From Halomontanus rarus (lineage in GTDB: Archaea > Halobacteriota > Halobacteria > Halobacteriales > Natrialbaceae), in NCBI RefSeq assembly GCF_017357405.1, contig NZ_CP071597.1, positions 3,100,001-3,164,000 of the forward strand: a DNA stretch of 64,000 nt, given 5' to 3'. Numbering within the stretch: position 1 is the first letter of the stretch; each line of letters starts with the position of its first letter. Shown one piece after another: positions 1-8,644 of the stretch. A program made the position numbers and the translations under genes. The notes beneath the pieces are model-generated. The model worked only from the letters and a program-made list of their open reading frames with translations, was not told the origin of the DNA and made no database searches.

Positions 1-1792
1 CACCGAGTTCGATCAACGTGTCGTCACGGTGTTCGTAGATCGTGTACACCGCGTCCTGCACCGCAGTGATATCCGTCACCGGCTCCCCGTCGACCCGGTA
101 GTATCGGTACGGCCCGTCATCATCACTCCCATCCGCGTTCGCCTCGGTCATGCGGCGGTTCACGGGATCCGCCAAAATCTGGTGCAGTTTCTGTCCCTCC
201 CCTGCCTCGACGACAAACACGAGCTCCCGATCTTGGTCGACCGCCCGCTGAACGTTCCGCAGCACCTTGCCGGGCTTCGACAGCGTGTTGTGTTCGGCCT
301 CGAGGTGGGTGATCGCCCCATCCTGCAATAGGTGGCCGTCCGGTTTCGAGCCACCGTCCTGGTGGAGAATCGTCACGTCCCAGCCTTCGGCGGTGAAGTA
401 GTGGTAGGCTGCTTCCAGGAGTTTGGCGTGCGCCTCGCCACCGGCGCTTCCGGCTGTTCCTTTCCGGCCGGCCACAGCGGACGTGGTGTCTTCCGTACTG
501 AGGACCGGGTACTGCTCGAGCAGCATCGTCTTGATTCCGTCACCGCGTTCTGGATCCACGGTCCACGGCGGGTACGTATCGAAGATCGTGGCGTCCTGAT
601 GTTCTTGTTCGGCCGGGGGTTGGACCACGGCCCGGTACTTGCCAAGTCCGGTCAACTGGTCGCGGCTGACTCCGGAAACGAGGTCGGTCAGTTGAGCGAT
701 GTCCTCGGAGCCGCTGGGATTGAACAGGAGTTTCGTGCGGCAGTTATTGAGCAGTGCACTCCGTAACGTGGTGGGGAGTTGGCGCAGGTACTGGGTGGCG
801 AGCCAGCAGCCGAGTTTGTACTCGCGGGCTTCGGAGAGGATGTTCTGGAAGTTGCCGCCCTCGTTGGCGAACGTGTGGAGTTCGTCCACGTACAGATAGA
901 ACGGGGTGCGTTGGTCGGCGGGTTGGGTGATGCGGGCTTGGGCGGCTGACCAGATCTTGGTGAGGAAGATGCTGCCGATCAACGTTGCGGCGGTCGTGCC
1001 GATCGTGCCTTTCTGCACGTCGACCAAAAGGATCTGCCGATCGTCCAGTACCTGCTGGAAGTCGATGTGGTTCTCGGGCTGGGTGATGATGCGGCGGATG
1101 GTTTCGCTCTCGAGGAAGTCTCGGAATCGGCGCTGTAGGGGCTCCATCTCCCGGTCGCTGAGCGCATGGATCTCCTGCAGTTCCTCGTACAGCAGGGGAT
1201 GGTGCACGCGGTCGAGGAGAGCAGTCATGTCGTCAGCGTTGCGGACGCAGTCGAAGACATCCATCAGGGTGTTCTGCTCGCCGCGCGTGTTCAGATGGAG
1301 ATGGGCGCGGAGCAGGGTGCGGAGGTTGCGGCCCCAGCGTTCGCCCCAATCCCCCGAGAGGCGGCGGAAGACCGCGATCAGGTCGTCGAGGATGATGCTA
1401 TACTGGAGGTCGCGTTCGCCCTGCCGCATGTTTGGTGTGACAGTGGCTTCGAGGACGTTGATCGCGGGGCAGCGTTGCCGGTTTGGGTTGACGTAGATGA
1501 CGTCTTCGCGGCGGTCTTCCGGGAGTTTGGTCAGGAACTCGTCGATGAGGCCGCCTTTTGGGTTGATGATACAGAGGCCGTGTCCTTTGTAGGCGTCTTG
1601 GAGGGCGGCGTGGACCATGAGCTGGGATTTCCCGTAGCCGGTGGGACCGAGGTTGAGGACGTGGAGCAGGCGGTGTTTATCGGAGAGACCGACGTGTTCC
1701 TCGATCCCAAGCGAGCTCTCGGTACTTCCGAGGTAGGTATCGGTGAGGTCGCCGCTGTGAGTGATGAGTTGCCGGGCGTCGCCAGGCTGCAT
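1..1792 (-). CDS. VirD4/TraG-like conjugative coupling ATPase (C-terminus off window)
   Basis: About 597 residues are visible and the frame stays open to base 1, so the C-terminus is missing. An in-frame stop lies just upstream of the ATG at 1792, fixing the start. A Walker A motif (GPTGYGKSQ) lies near residue 50. A phrase typical of T4SS DNA-binding ATPases (INPKGGLIDEF) follows, with a Walker B segment (YLYVDELHTFA) near residue 300 and a motor-like region (ATQYLRQLP) after it. The family couples single-stranded DNA to the type IV secretion channel at the membrane. The protein lacks an N-terminal membrane or accessory domain, which may be supplied by the separate gene at 2380-3375. It is the last gene of the minus-strand T4SS group. 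Confidence 0.9.
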   Translation of the reverse strand, partial: MQPGDARQLITHSGDLTDTYLGSTESSLGIEEHVGLSDKHRLLHVLNLGPTGYGKSQLMVHAALQDAYKGHGLCIINPKGGLIDEFLTKLPEDRREDVIYVNPNRQRCPAINVLEATVTPNMRQGERDLQYSIILDDLIAVFRRLSGDWGERWGRNLRTLLRAHLHLNTRGEQNTLMDVFDCVRNADDMTALLDRVHHPLLYEELQEIHALSDREMEPLQRRFRDFLESETIRRIITQPENHIDFQQVLDDRQILLVDVQKGTIGTTAATLIGSIFLTKIWSAAQARITQPADQRTPFYLYVDELHTFANEGGNFQNILSEAREYKLGCWLATQYLRQLPTTLRSALLNNCRTKLLFNPSGSEDIAQLTDLVSGVSRDQLTGLGKYRAVVQPPAEQEHQDATIFDTYPPWTVDPERGDGIKTMLLEQYPVLSTEDTTSAVAGRKGTAGSAGGEAHAKLLEAAYHYFTAEGWDVTILHQDGGSKPDGHLLQDGAITHLEAEHNTLSKPGKVLRNVQRAVDQDRELVFVVEAGEGQKLHQILADPVNRRMTEANADGSDDDGPYRYYRVDGEPVTDITAVQDAVYTIYEHRDDTLIELG

Positions 1793-1982
1793 ACGTCAGT
1801 GGAGGGCGTAGGAGAGTGTAGTGGTGTATCTGGTACGACAGCTTCCTGGAGGACTGCAAGGGGCGTGGTGAGGCGACACAGATCTGTCGGATTGCGATGT
1901 ACAGGGCACCGTTCGCGTCTCCTGGAAACACACTCTGGTGCGTTGAAAAAACCTCTTTGTGCATTGTCATCATAGCACATAT

Positions 1983-2357
1983 ATGGCCAAGGCTTCAACA
2001 GTCTATCTCCACATTCCGCGGGAACAAACGGCGAATGCCATCGAAAACGAGGTGAGTGAGGTGAAAGCAGAAATAGTCGAAGAGGAGGACGTGATCGAGA
2101 TAGTTACATCGAAACACGAGATATGGGTGGCGACTCTCGAGGATTACCGTTTGTCAGAGGTTCGAACCGATCTCACCGGGAAGGAAATCGGGACACAAAT
2201 GCATTATCGGGACAGTGGCGGTTCAGCATTGGCAGCCATACTTGGATTGGGAACGATAGTCTTCTCGGGCGTCATCGCTGCTGAAGAACATGCCAGGAAT
2301 AAAGCCTTACAGAGAGCGGAAGAGTGTCGAGAAGCAGTTGACGAATACGTCATTTGA
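1983..2357 (+). CDS. Small protein with one membrane segment, unknown function
   Basis: This gene encodes 124 residues starting MAKASTVYLHIPREQ. An in-frame ATG at 1959 would add eight residues but looks less likely. The first two thirds is acidic and soluble-looking. A hydrophobic segment (SALAAILGLGTIVFSGVIAA) near residues 83-102 suggests a single membrane span followed by a charged tail. It is transcribed against the flanking T4SS genes and sits between the coupling ATPase and its putative N-terminal partner. I do not recognise the family. Its position suggests a later insertion, or a regulator or entry-exclusion type protein; both ideas are speculative. Confidence 0.7.
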   Translation: MAKASTVYLHIPREQTANAIENEVSEVKAEIVEEEDVIEIVTSKHEIWVATLEDYRLSEVRTDLTGKEIGTQMHYRDSGGSALAAILGLGTIVFSGVIAAEEHARNKALQRAEECREAVDEYVI

Positions 2358-2379
2358 GTAGTGGGTCAACGAACGTTGA

Positions 2380-3375
2380 TTAGGGCTCGGAGAGTGTGAG
2401 GTTGGATTGCTGTCGCGTTGGCACGCTTGCAAGCGCGCCGAGTTCGGCATCCGTAATTCGGAACCGGGCGCTACTGCTGGCGAAGCGCCGATCGGCTATG
2501 GCCTGACAGAACCGACGGAGTTCACTTGCTCGCCAGGGCCGGACCGGCCGCATCGTGAGGGCTTGTCCCGTCTCGGGATCGGCGGCGCCACGGAACGCGG
2601 TTGCGAGTTCTTGCAGCCGGCTCTGGGTGTGACTGGTTGCGCCTTGGCCGGCGATAAACAGTCGGATGCTGCACCACCACAGGGATTGACTGCTTTTGTG
2701 GGTGATTGCGCGGGCTTGCTGGCGCTCCCGATTGGTTGGACTTCTGTTCCCCCAGAGCCGTTCTTTCTCTTTCCGGAGGTAGACGCAGTGGTTGGCGCTG
2801 CGGCGGTGCCACCACCAGCGGCGGACAGGATGGCCGGTCACGGGTTTGCACAATAACTGGATGACGACGCGGGTATCCTGCATCGCGTGCGGATGCAACG
2901 CGGCGACAACAGCGTTTAGCAGCGGGTTTGGACGGTCGATGCGGAGCGGATACCAGTCCTGATGCGTGGTTGTGATGAGGCCACCAGCGACAGTGGTTCC
3001 GGTGTCGACCGGCAGGCCTGAGATGCCATCGCTGAAGGTGATGCCCGGAACGTGGTCGGCGAGTTGGAGACGAAGGATGCGTTCATGACGGGCAGTGGGA
3101 ACCGCTGCCTGGAGGTGGAGCGTGTCCGGGTGGGGACGATGGAGTTCGATCGCGAGGCAGGCAGACCGGTTCCGAACCCGTGTCCAGTCGGTTCGTGGTG
3201 TGCGAAGTGCCTGGAACAGTTCGGGAAGTGCCGTCGGTGCTTGTTGATCCGGTGGTGGGTGGAGTTCGATGACGCGGTGCTGGTTGCTGGGATACTGGAG
3301 TCGGGAAGCGGTGTCTGCGTCCAGCGTCAGAGTCTCGGTGCGGAGCGGGAACAGGTCGGATGCGGGTAGGGGCAT
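2380..3375 (-). CDS. T4SS accessory protein, probable detached N-terminal domain of the coupling ATPase
   Basis: A 331-residue basic protein begins 9 nt after the VirB4 stop, so it is probably translated from the same mRNA. Residues 30-110 (beginning VIELHPPPDQQ, later LAIELHRPHPDTLHLQAAVP) resemble the region that precedes the ATPase core in many single-chain VirD4-like proteins of Gram-positives and CPR bacteria. There, paired beta-alpha units start LEIxxP and end with a VP..ERI..QL phrase. I therefore infer that it acts with the downstream VirD4-like ATPase. The similarity is by eye only. The C-terminal half is Arg/Trp/His-rich and could contact DNA. No nuclease or ATPase motif is visible. 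Confidence 0.7.
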   Translation of the reverse strand: MPLPASDLFPLRTETLTLDADTASRLQYPSNQHRVIELHPPPDQQAPTALPELFQALRTPRTDWTRVRNRSACLAIELHRPHPDTLHLQAAVPTARHERILRLQLADHVPGITFSDGISGLPVDTGTTVAGGLITTTHQDWYPLRIDRPNPLLNAVVAALHPHAMQDTRVVIQLLCKPVTGHPVRRWWWHRRSANHCVYLRKEKERLWGNRSPTNRERQQARAITHKSSQSLWWCSIRLFIAGQGATSHTQSRLQELATAFRGAADPETGQALTMRPVRPWRASELRRFCQAIADRRFASSSARFRITDAELGALASVPTRQQSNLTLSEP

Positions 3376-3384
3376 TGGCGGTAG

Positions 3385-5694
3385 TCAGGGGTGTTCGCTG
3401 CGGCTGATCAATCGGTGTTCGGCGGCAGTGGCCCGGATCGCGAGCGTCGTGTCGACGCGGCCCGACACTTTGAGCAGGGCGTCACTGCAGACGCTGTCGG
3501 TGCCGGTCCGGAGTGTGTACAGGGCGTGGCGCTCCCGGTCTGAGAGCTGGAAGTAGTCGATGACGTCTGGCCCGACGCGTTCGTGGCGGAGGAACTGCTT
3601 GGCGGGAACGTTGTCGAGAATTTCGCGGCCTTCCCGGTGCTGGGTGAAGTGTGAAGCGTTCTGCGCGACCATCGTGATCGCCGTGTTGGTGTCCCGTGCC
3701 TCGAGCACGAACTGGTTGAGGTACTGGCGGCCTTGCTCGTCGTTCAGGAGGATGCGGGCTTCGTCAATGATGACGAGTGTGGGGTGGCGGTGTTGGGCGC
3801 AGTGGACGTACAGGTCTTGGATCGCGCTGCAGAGCAGGGAGACGTTGTTGTCTTGGCCCCGTTCTGGGACGGTGAGGCAGACGGCGTTGTGGGAGAATTG
3901 GTAGTCGTCATCCCCGAGGGTGTAGGTGGCGCCGCCGAGCGCGGTGACAAGTCCGGTATACTCCTGTTTCGGGTCCAGGACGTAGACGTGGAGATCGTCG
4001 TATGCGAGCCAGGCGCGTAACAGTTCGAGTTTGGTGGCGTACGATTTGCCGGAGCCGACGGTCCCCATCCGGGCGAGCGAGTGGGAGCGCCATTGGAAGC
4101 GGTCGAGCAGGATAGGGGTGCGGTCGCGCTGGTCTTCACCGTAGATGACGCCGGTGCCACTGGTCTCGAGGCCGTCCATCGTGGCGAACGGGAATCCAGC
4201 TGCGGCGGAGCGTCCCGGCATCAACGCGGTGTGTATTTCCGGTGTACAGTGGAGCGGCGAATGGATGCGATAGGCGTCCGGTGTCTTGTACGGCAGGTGG
4301 TCGAGGCCGCACTGCAGGGTACGGAGCCGGGTGCACACCGCATCCAGTGTCTGACGGCACCGCTCGGGATCAGTGTCGTGCGGAGTGACTGCGACACTGT
4401 ACTGGCAGGCGACATCGTCGCGATCCGCAAGGAGATCGAGCAGCCAGTTGGCGTCCTGGAGCCGGGCGCGGTACTGGTTGGTGCCACGGTGGCCGGCGGC
4501 TTCCTGTGAGGTGATCTCGGCTTCAAACTGCTCGACCAGCCGGCTGAGTCTGGTGACTGTGTCGGCGCTGTCCTGTGGGCGGATGTGCTGGGTGACGTCG
4601 ACGAGCCCGTCGACGCGGAGGACGGTAAGCGGCCAGGCGAGCGGGAGGTTGGTCGGCCAGTCGGTGATGGTGACGGTGCGACGGTATTCCTCACCCGGTG
4701 GCGGGATCTCCTGATCGCTGGATTCGTCTTCAGTGTTCGGCACGTGCGTCCATTCGGGCGTGGGATTCGGTGCAGCGGTGTGCACGTCCTCAAGGAACGC
4801 GTGAAGCGCCGGGCCGGTGAGTCGGTCGGCGGCGAGTGAGCCGGTATCACAGGCTTGGACCAGATCGGTGCAGCGGCGATCGCATTCGCTGTACGCCTCG
4901 TGGCGTGGCTGAGTGTCGGTATCCGAGGGTTCGGGAAGGATGGTCCGCAGCTGTGCTGTCACGCTGTCTGGGAGCGTGGACTGGGTGTCGAGGGCCGCAT
5001 GGATCCGTGGAAGGATGGACGTGGTGAGGGTGGCCAGCCGCGCTGTGGCTGGTGTGACGTGGACGACGAGGTAGTGGTCGGTGGTGACGAGGTCGTCGGT
5101 ATTGAGGTGCTGGCAGTACTGTTGGTATGTGGTCTGGACGGCTTCGAGGCCGGTATCGGGGTGCGAACGTTCGCAGTCCGAGCGGTCGGATTCCTCGAGG
5201 TGCGCAATGTACTCGTCGAGACTGACGTGGCGCTGCCGACTGTGCACTGTCACCGGATACGTGATTGTCTCGATCAATTCACGGTACAGTTGATGGAGCG
5301 CCCGCTGTTCGTTCGGCGTCTGTAACTCGAGATTTGTCGGCGTCACCTCGACCACGCCGCAGACCGTGCCATCCTGCTTGGTCAAATACTGGTGGGCGTG
5401 GATCGCGACGGGGCCGTCCCTGATGTGGTGGTCGTCCCACCACCATGCGAGGCGACGACGCAGATAGACATCGACTGGCAGATCTTCGAGCCGGATTCCG
5501 TACAGCCCCACACCGATGACGAGCCCTGTAAGGATGGCAAGGAGATCGCTACCGCTCGTGGGCGGCAATACCAGTAGCAGCGTGAGAACTGGCGGTCCGC
5601 CGAGCCGGAGCAGATCGCGGGTGCTGAACCGGCCGAAAAACCGCATCGACATATCGAGCGTCCCCGGCAACCGGATCGCGATATCGCCCGTCAT
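3385..5694 (-). CDS. virB4: VirB4/TraC-like type IV secretion ATPase
   Basis: This 769-residue protein has two hydrophobic segments near residues 28-60 (LLRLGGPPVLTLLLVLPP and LLAILTGLVIGVGLYGI), like a VirB3 or PrgI-type membrane module fused to the N-terminus. A VirB4 N-terminal domain follows, then a RecA-like motor. Walker A (GTVGSGKSYATK) lies near residue 545, Walker B (LVIIDEARILL) near 643 and a glutamine motif (MVAQNASHF) after it. VirB4 powers assembly of the transfer apparatus at the cytoplasmic membrane. Its stop is 9 nt from the next gene and its ATG overlaps the VirB6-like stop by 4 nt, so the cluster is a translationally coupled operon. Confidence 0.93.
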   Translation of the reverse strand: MTGDIAIRLPGTLDMSMRFFGRFSTRDLLRLGGPPVLTLLLVLPPTSGSDLLAILTGLVIGVGLYGIRLEDLPVDVYLRRRLAWWWDDHHIRDGPVAIHAHQYLTKQDGTVCGVVEVTPTNLELQTPNEQRALHQLYRELIETITYPVTVHSRQRHVSLDEYIAHLEESDRSDCERSHPDTGLEAVQTTYQQYCQHLNTDDLVTTDHYLVVHVTPATARLATLTTSILPRIHAALDTQSTLPDSVTAQLRTILPEPSDTDTQPRHEAYSECDRRCTDLVQACDTGSLAADRLTGPALHAFLEDVHTAAPNPTPEWTHVPNTEDESSDQEIPPPGEEYRRTVTITDWPTNLPLAWPLTVLRVDGLVDVTQHIRPQDSADTVTRLSRLVEQFEAEITSQEAAGHRGTNQYRARLQDANWLLDLLADRDDVACQYSVAVTPHDTDPERCRQTLDAVCTRLRTLQCGLDHLPYKTPDAYRIHSPLHCTPEIHTALMPGRSAAAGFPFATMDGLETSGTGVIYGEDQRDRTPILLDRFQWRSHSLARMGTVGSGKSYATKLELLRAWLAYDDLHVYVLDPKQEYTGLVTALGGATYTLGDDDYQFSHNAVCLTVPERGQDNNVSLLCSAIQDLYVHCAQHRHPTLVIIDEARILLNDEQGRQYLNQFVLEARDTNTAITMVAQNASHFTQHREGREILDNVPAKQFLRHERVGPDVIDYFQLSDRERHALYTLRTGTDSVCSDALLKVSGRVDTTLAIRATAAEHRLISRSEHP

Positions 5695-7241
5695 CGGTCC
5701 TCCCTCCGCCGGTCACTGTGGTGAGGATCCCACTGCCCATGATTCTCGTAGCCAGCATGGTTGCGGTGGGTGTCCTGCTGGCGTTGCTGCAGCTGGCGCA
5801 TCTCCATGGTCTCGAGGTAGTCCATGTCCTGCAGCTTGTCAGGCGGTGACTGCCGGTACTGTCGGTACTTCTGGGCGGCGCCGTGCTGCAATCCACCGGC
5901 GAGGCTGTACGCCTGCATCGCGATCGCCTGGGATGCCCCGTACAGCTGATACGGAACGAACAGCAGGAGGGCGAATCCGGCGACGCCGTAGAGCCAGTTG
6001 CTGATGGACTGCCCGACTGTGGCGCCGTCCCCCTGCATCAGCACGAAGACGAAGTGGAGGATGAGCATGGCGAGCGGTCCCATCGCAACCGCCGTGTACC
6101 AGCCGGAGATGAACGTGGTGGCGTACCGCCTGGTCTTCGGGAGTGCCCACGCGATTGCGAGGATCGGCGAGATAGCGGCCCCGAACAGGATGTAGACGTC
6201 ACGCAGGATGTAGACGATCGCGACTGAGAGGAGCATGCCGGCGTTGATGACCCAGACGAGGATTGCTGCGGTGCCGGTGCCGACCAGGCCGCTCAACGAG
6301 TGTTCGAGATCGGTCGGACGGAACGCGATCGTGAGCGCGTTCGACAGGTCGACCACCAGCTGAAGGAGTGGAAGGGAGACCGTGGCGAACATCAACGCGA
6401 GTCCGAGACGGGGCAGGACGTAGCGGACATCCTGATAGCTGACGTTGAGGAGCGGGCCAACCTGATAGAGGAGCCCTGCGGCCATGAAGCCGCAGAGTGC
6501 GAGACCGATTGCGACGCGGAGCGTGAGTTGGTGGAGATCTTCGACGGCAGGGTTCGGGTGGACCGTAGGCGTCCACGAAAGGACGGTGGCGAGGTCGGTG
6601 ACCAGTTCCTGCACGAGGACATTGAACGGATGGAAGAAGACGTTTTGAAGCAACTCTTTGAGTGCGGATTTACCGGAGTCAGTGATACCGTCGATCATGG
6701 TATCGAGTAATCCGCCGTCGTCGTCACCGGGGTCGGTCGTCCCGGTACTGTTGTCAGGAAACGTGGTTGGCGGAGTGCCGATCGATCCGTCGTTATTGTC
6801 ATCCGGTGGATCGGTCGGCTCTCCGTTTGCAGGGTCACCGCTGCCGTCGTCGGATGCGGAGGTAATCGTGATCGTGTGCGTGGCCGCGTCCGGGATGCGG
6901 CCGCCAAGCGAGACGGTGGCCCGGAGCTCGAGTTCGTCCGTGTCTGCTGGCAGCTCGAGATTTGCGCTGCACATCACCGTCCCCGGGACAGTGATCGTCC
7001 GTTCGCAGAGTTTCTCGTCGGTATCGCGCCGGAACAGTTTGACCGTGAGGTCCTGTCCGTTGTCGGCGCTGCTTTCGGCCCAGGCGGCGACGTATACGGT
7101 GTCACCGGCCTGTGCCCTTTCCGGGGCATCGATCCGTGTGAGCGTGGTTTCCTGCGCCTGTGCGACAGCGAGGGTCGCGACGAGCGGGGCGGTCACCAGC
7201 GTGGCGACAAGGGCGATGACGAGGAGCGTGGTGCGATACAT
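5691..7241 (-). CDS. VirB6/TrbL-like polytopic membrane protein with secreted N-terminal domain
   Basis: A 516-residue protein opens with a signal peptide ending ...TLAVAQAQE. A beta-rich extracellular domain (about residues 27-130), a Thr/Asp/Gly/Pro-rich linker (130-175) and about six hydrophobic helices (225-450) follow. The tail is hydrophilic and Gln/His/Arg-rich. A polytopic core between VirB2-like and VirB4 genes fits VirB6/TrbL, the channel component. The added extracellular domain is not part of bacterial VirB6 and may reach the S-layer or recipient surface. The last 4 nt overlap the VirB4 start. Confidence 0.8.
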   Translation of the reverse strand: MYRTTLLVIALVATLVTAPLVATLAVAQAQETTLTRIDAPERAQAGDTVYVAAWAESSADNGQDLTVKLFRRDTDEKLCERTITVPGTVMCSANLELPADTDELELRATVSLGGRIPDAATHTITITSASDDGSGDPANGEPTDPPDDNNDGSIGTPPTTFPDNSTGTTDPGDDDGGLLDTMIDGITDSGKSALKELLQNVFFHPFNVLVQELVTDLATVLSWTPTVHPNPAVEDLHQLTLRVAIGLALCGFMAAGLLYQVGPLLNVSYQDVRYVLPRLGLALMFATVSLPLLQLVVDLSNALTIAFRPTDLEHSLSGLVGTGTAAILVWVINAGMLLSVAIVYILRDVYILFGAAISPILAIAWALPKTRRYATTFISGWYTAVAMGPLAMLILHFVFVLMQGDGATVGQSISNWLYGVAGFALLLFVPYQLYGASQAIAMQAYSLAGGLQHGAAQKYRQYRQSPPDKLQDMDYLETMEMRQLQQRQQDTHRNHAGYENHGQWDPHHSDRRREDR

Positions 7242-7268
7242 AAGCGAGCGGGGTGACTTCAGGGGTGG

Positions 7269-7616
7269 TCAGACGCAGACGGTGCTTCCGAGGCGGGCGA
7301 CGATGAAGCCGACAATCGCCTGAGCGGACAGGAGGATGATGGTGCCGACGATGACGTGTTTGGCGACGTCTTTGCCGCGGCGGGTCCAGTCCTGGCCGGG
7401 AACGACGATCATGATGCCGGCGATACTGAGGCCGAGCGTACCGAGGCCCACACCCGCGAGGAGTGCAAGTTCGGTGAAGGTGTTGAGCAGGTCGAATAAC
7501 GGTTGGAGGCTGGGCGGGATTTCACAGTCGAGTTGGTCGGTTTGGGCAGCGGCTGAACTGGTGAGCAGCGTCATCCCGAGTAACGCTGTCAGGCAAACGG
7601 TGCGAATACGGCGCAT
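7269..7616 (-). CDS. VirB2/TrbC-like pilin-type membrane protein
   Basis: 115 residues with a signal peptide (MRRIRTVCLTALLGMTLLTSSAAAQ) and two long hydrophobic helices (about 48-70 and 88-110) separated by a short basic loop (GQDWTRRGKD). This is the architecture of VirB2/TrbC pilins and of the small subunit preceding VirB6 in archaeal and Gram-positive T4SS. It is the first gene of the minus-strand T4SS operon, 27 nt before the VirB6-like gene. Two cysteines (one after the signal peptide, one at the C-terminus, STVCV) could form a disulfide. No TATA box was clear upstream. Confidence 0.78.
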   Translation of the reverse strand: MRRIRTVCLTALLGMTLLTSSAAAQTDQLDCEIPPSLQPLFDLLNTFTELALLAGVGLGTLGLSIAGIMIVVPGQDWTRRGKDVAKHVIVGTIILLSAQAIVGFIVARLGSTVCV

Positions 7617-7726
7617 ATCTCAGGAGAGGCACTCTACCAGTAAAGTCCCAGAAACAGGCTGCAAACCACATGGAGAAGGATCGCGGAATTATCGATCCGA
7701 CAGCGCTGTGTCGGTGGCGATAACAC

Positions 7727-7736
7727 TATATATTAT
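7727..7736 (+). promoter_or_regulatory. TATA box for the 7755 gene
   Basis: An AT-rich CTATATATTA element is centred about 24 nt before the ATG at 7755, the spacing expected for a leaderless haloarchaeal transcript. Confidence 0.55.
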
Positions 7737-7754
7737 CATGTTGCCTGCTACCAC

Positions 7755-8492
7755 ATGACGGTAAGCGAAAAGGATGCCTCTCCGCCGCCAATCGAGTGGA
7801 TTTACATGAACCAATCGCCCATTCAACCAAAAAATAGCAAGATCACATTTCCTGACGGCGTGTTCTTTTTCGACATCCTTGATCCGGGGGAACAAGCGCA
7901 TTGGTCACTTGATTTGGTGAATACGTGGACAATGGTCTCGCGGTATGAACCACGCACTCCGATTCCTGGACGAAAGCCTCATCCGGAAAGTCTCCACGAA
8001 GAAAAGGATATCCACCATCTCAAATCGACAACTGTGGGTGCCGACCCCTGTGTCGCCCATATTCCCGCACAGCTCATGGAAGAATTCGAGGGAGAGATTC
8101 GTGGCGATATTCTGCGTGAGAACCCGGAATTCTGGTTTCAGCGCGGAGAAACCTGTCATTTTGTGGCATCGAACGCGATGCTCGTCAGCCGCGTCATGTA
8201 CATGTTGAAGGACACCGTCGGCAGAGATTTTGTCAACGACTTTAAAGACATTGACATGAATGAGTACTTCCCGGACGGCGGTGTCCCGATGACGGATGGG
8301 GGAGATTCGGATCAAGAGACAGAGTTGACCGAAGACGAATTGGACCGCGTCATTCCAGAAGCTATCATGGATCAAGATGAAGTGATCAACTTGACAACCG
8401 GCGAGGTCATGTCGTTTGAGGAGGCTGAAGCACGACTTGAAGACCAACGCGAGGAGTTGGAGCAATGGCTTGAGCAGCAACGTGAAGACTAG
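7755..8492 (+). CDS. Unknown acidic protein, paralogue of the 61007-61663 gene
   Basis: This 245-residue cytosolic-looking protein has a C-terminus rich in Asp, Glu and Gln that is probably a coiled coil (FEEAEARLEDQREELEQWLEQQRED). Three phrases recur in the protein at 61007-61663: an N-terminal IQPxxxxxTFPDxVFxxDI, a central RGETCHFV (there TGETCHFV) and a C-terminal TTGEVMSFEEAEARLE-type segment. The two therefore form a family present twice in the window. I do not recognise the family or see catalytic motifs. The gene stands divergent from the T4SS operon with its own promoter. Confidence 0.8.
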   Translation: MTVSEKDASPPPIEWIYMNQSPIQPKNSKITFPDGVFFFDILDPGEQAHWSLDLVNTWTMVSRYEPRTPIPGRKPHPESLHEEKDIHHLKSTTVGADPCVAHIPAQLMEEFEGEIRGDILRENPEFWFQRGETCHFVASNAMLVSRVMYMLKDTVGRDFVNDFKDIDMNEYFPDGGVPMTDGGDSDQETELTEDELDRVIPEAIMDQDEVINLTTGEVMSFEEAEARLEDQREELEQWLEQQRED

Positions 8493-8644
8493 CTGGGAAT
8501 CCCTCTGACAGCGAATCTGGTACTACTTCCAGCAAACGTATTGTTCTCATTGGCAGGTAAACCTCCGTGATCGCGGAGATTTCCTGTCCTGTTTTAATAG
8601 TGCGAGTTCAGTACCGGTATCCAGTCGCATATAGGTGATTCCCA

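Noticed and set aside
1166-1975. 269-residue plus-strand frame over the VirD4-like gene
   Set aside because: The opposite strand carries Walker motifs and a continuous ATPase. This frame is its antisense image.
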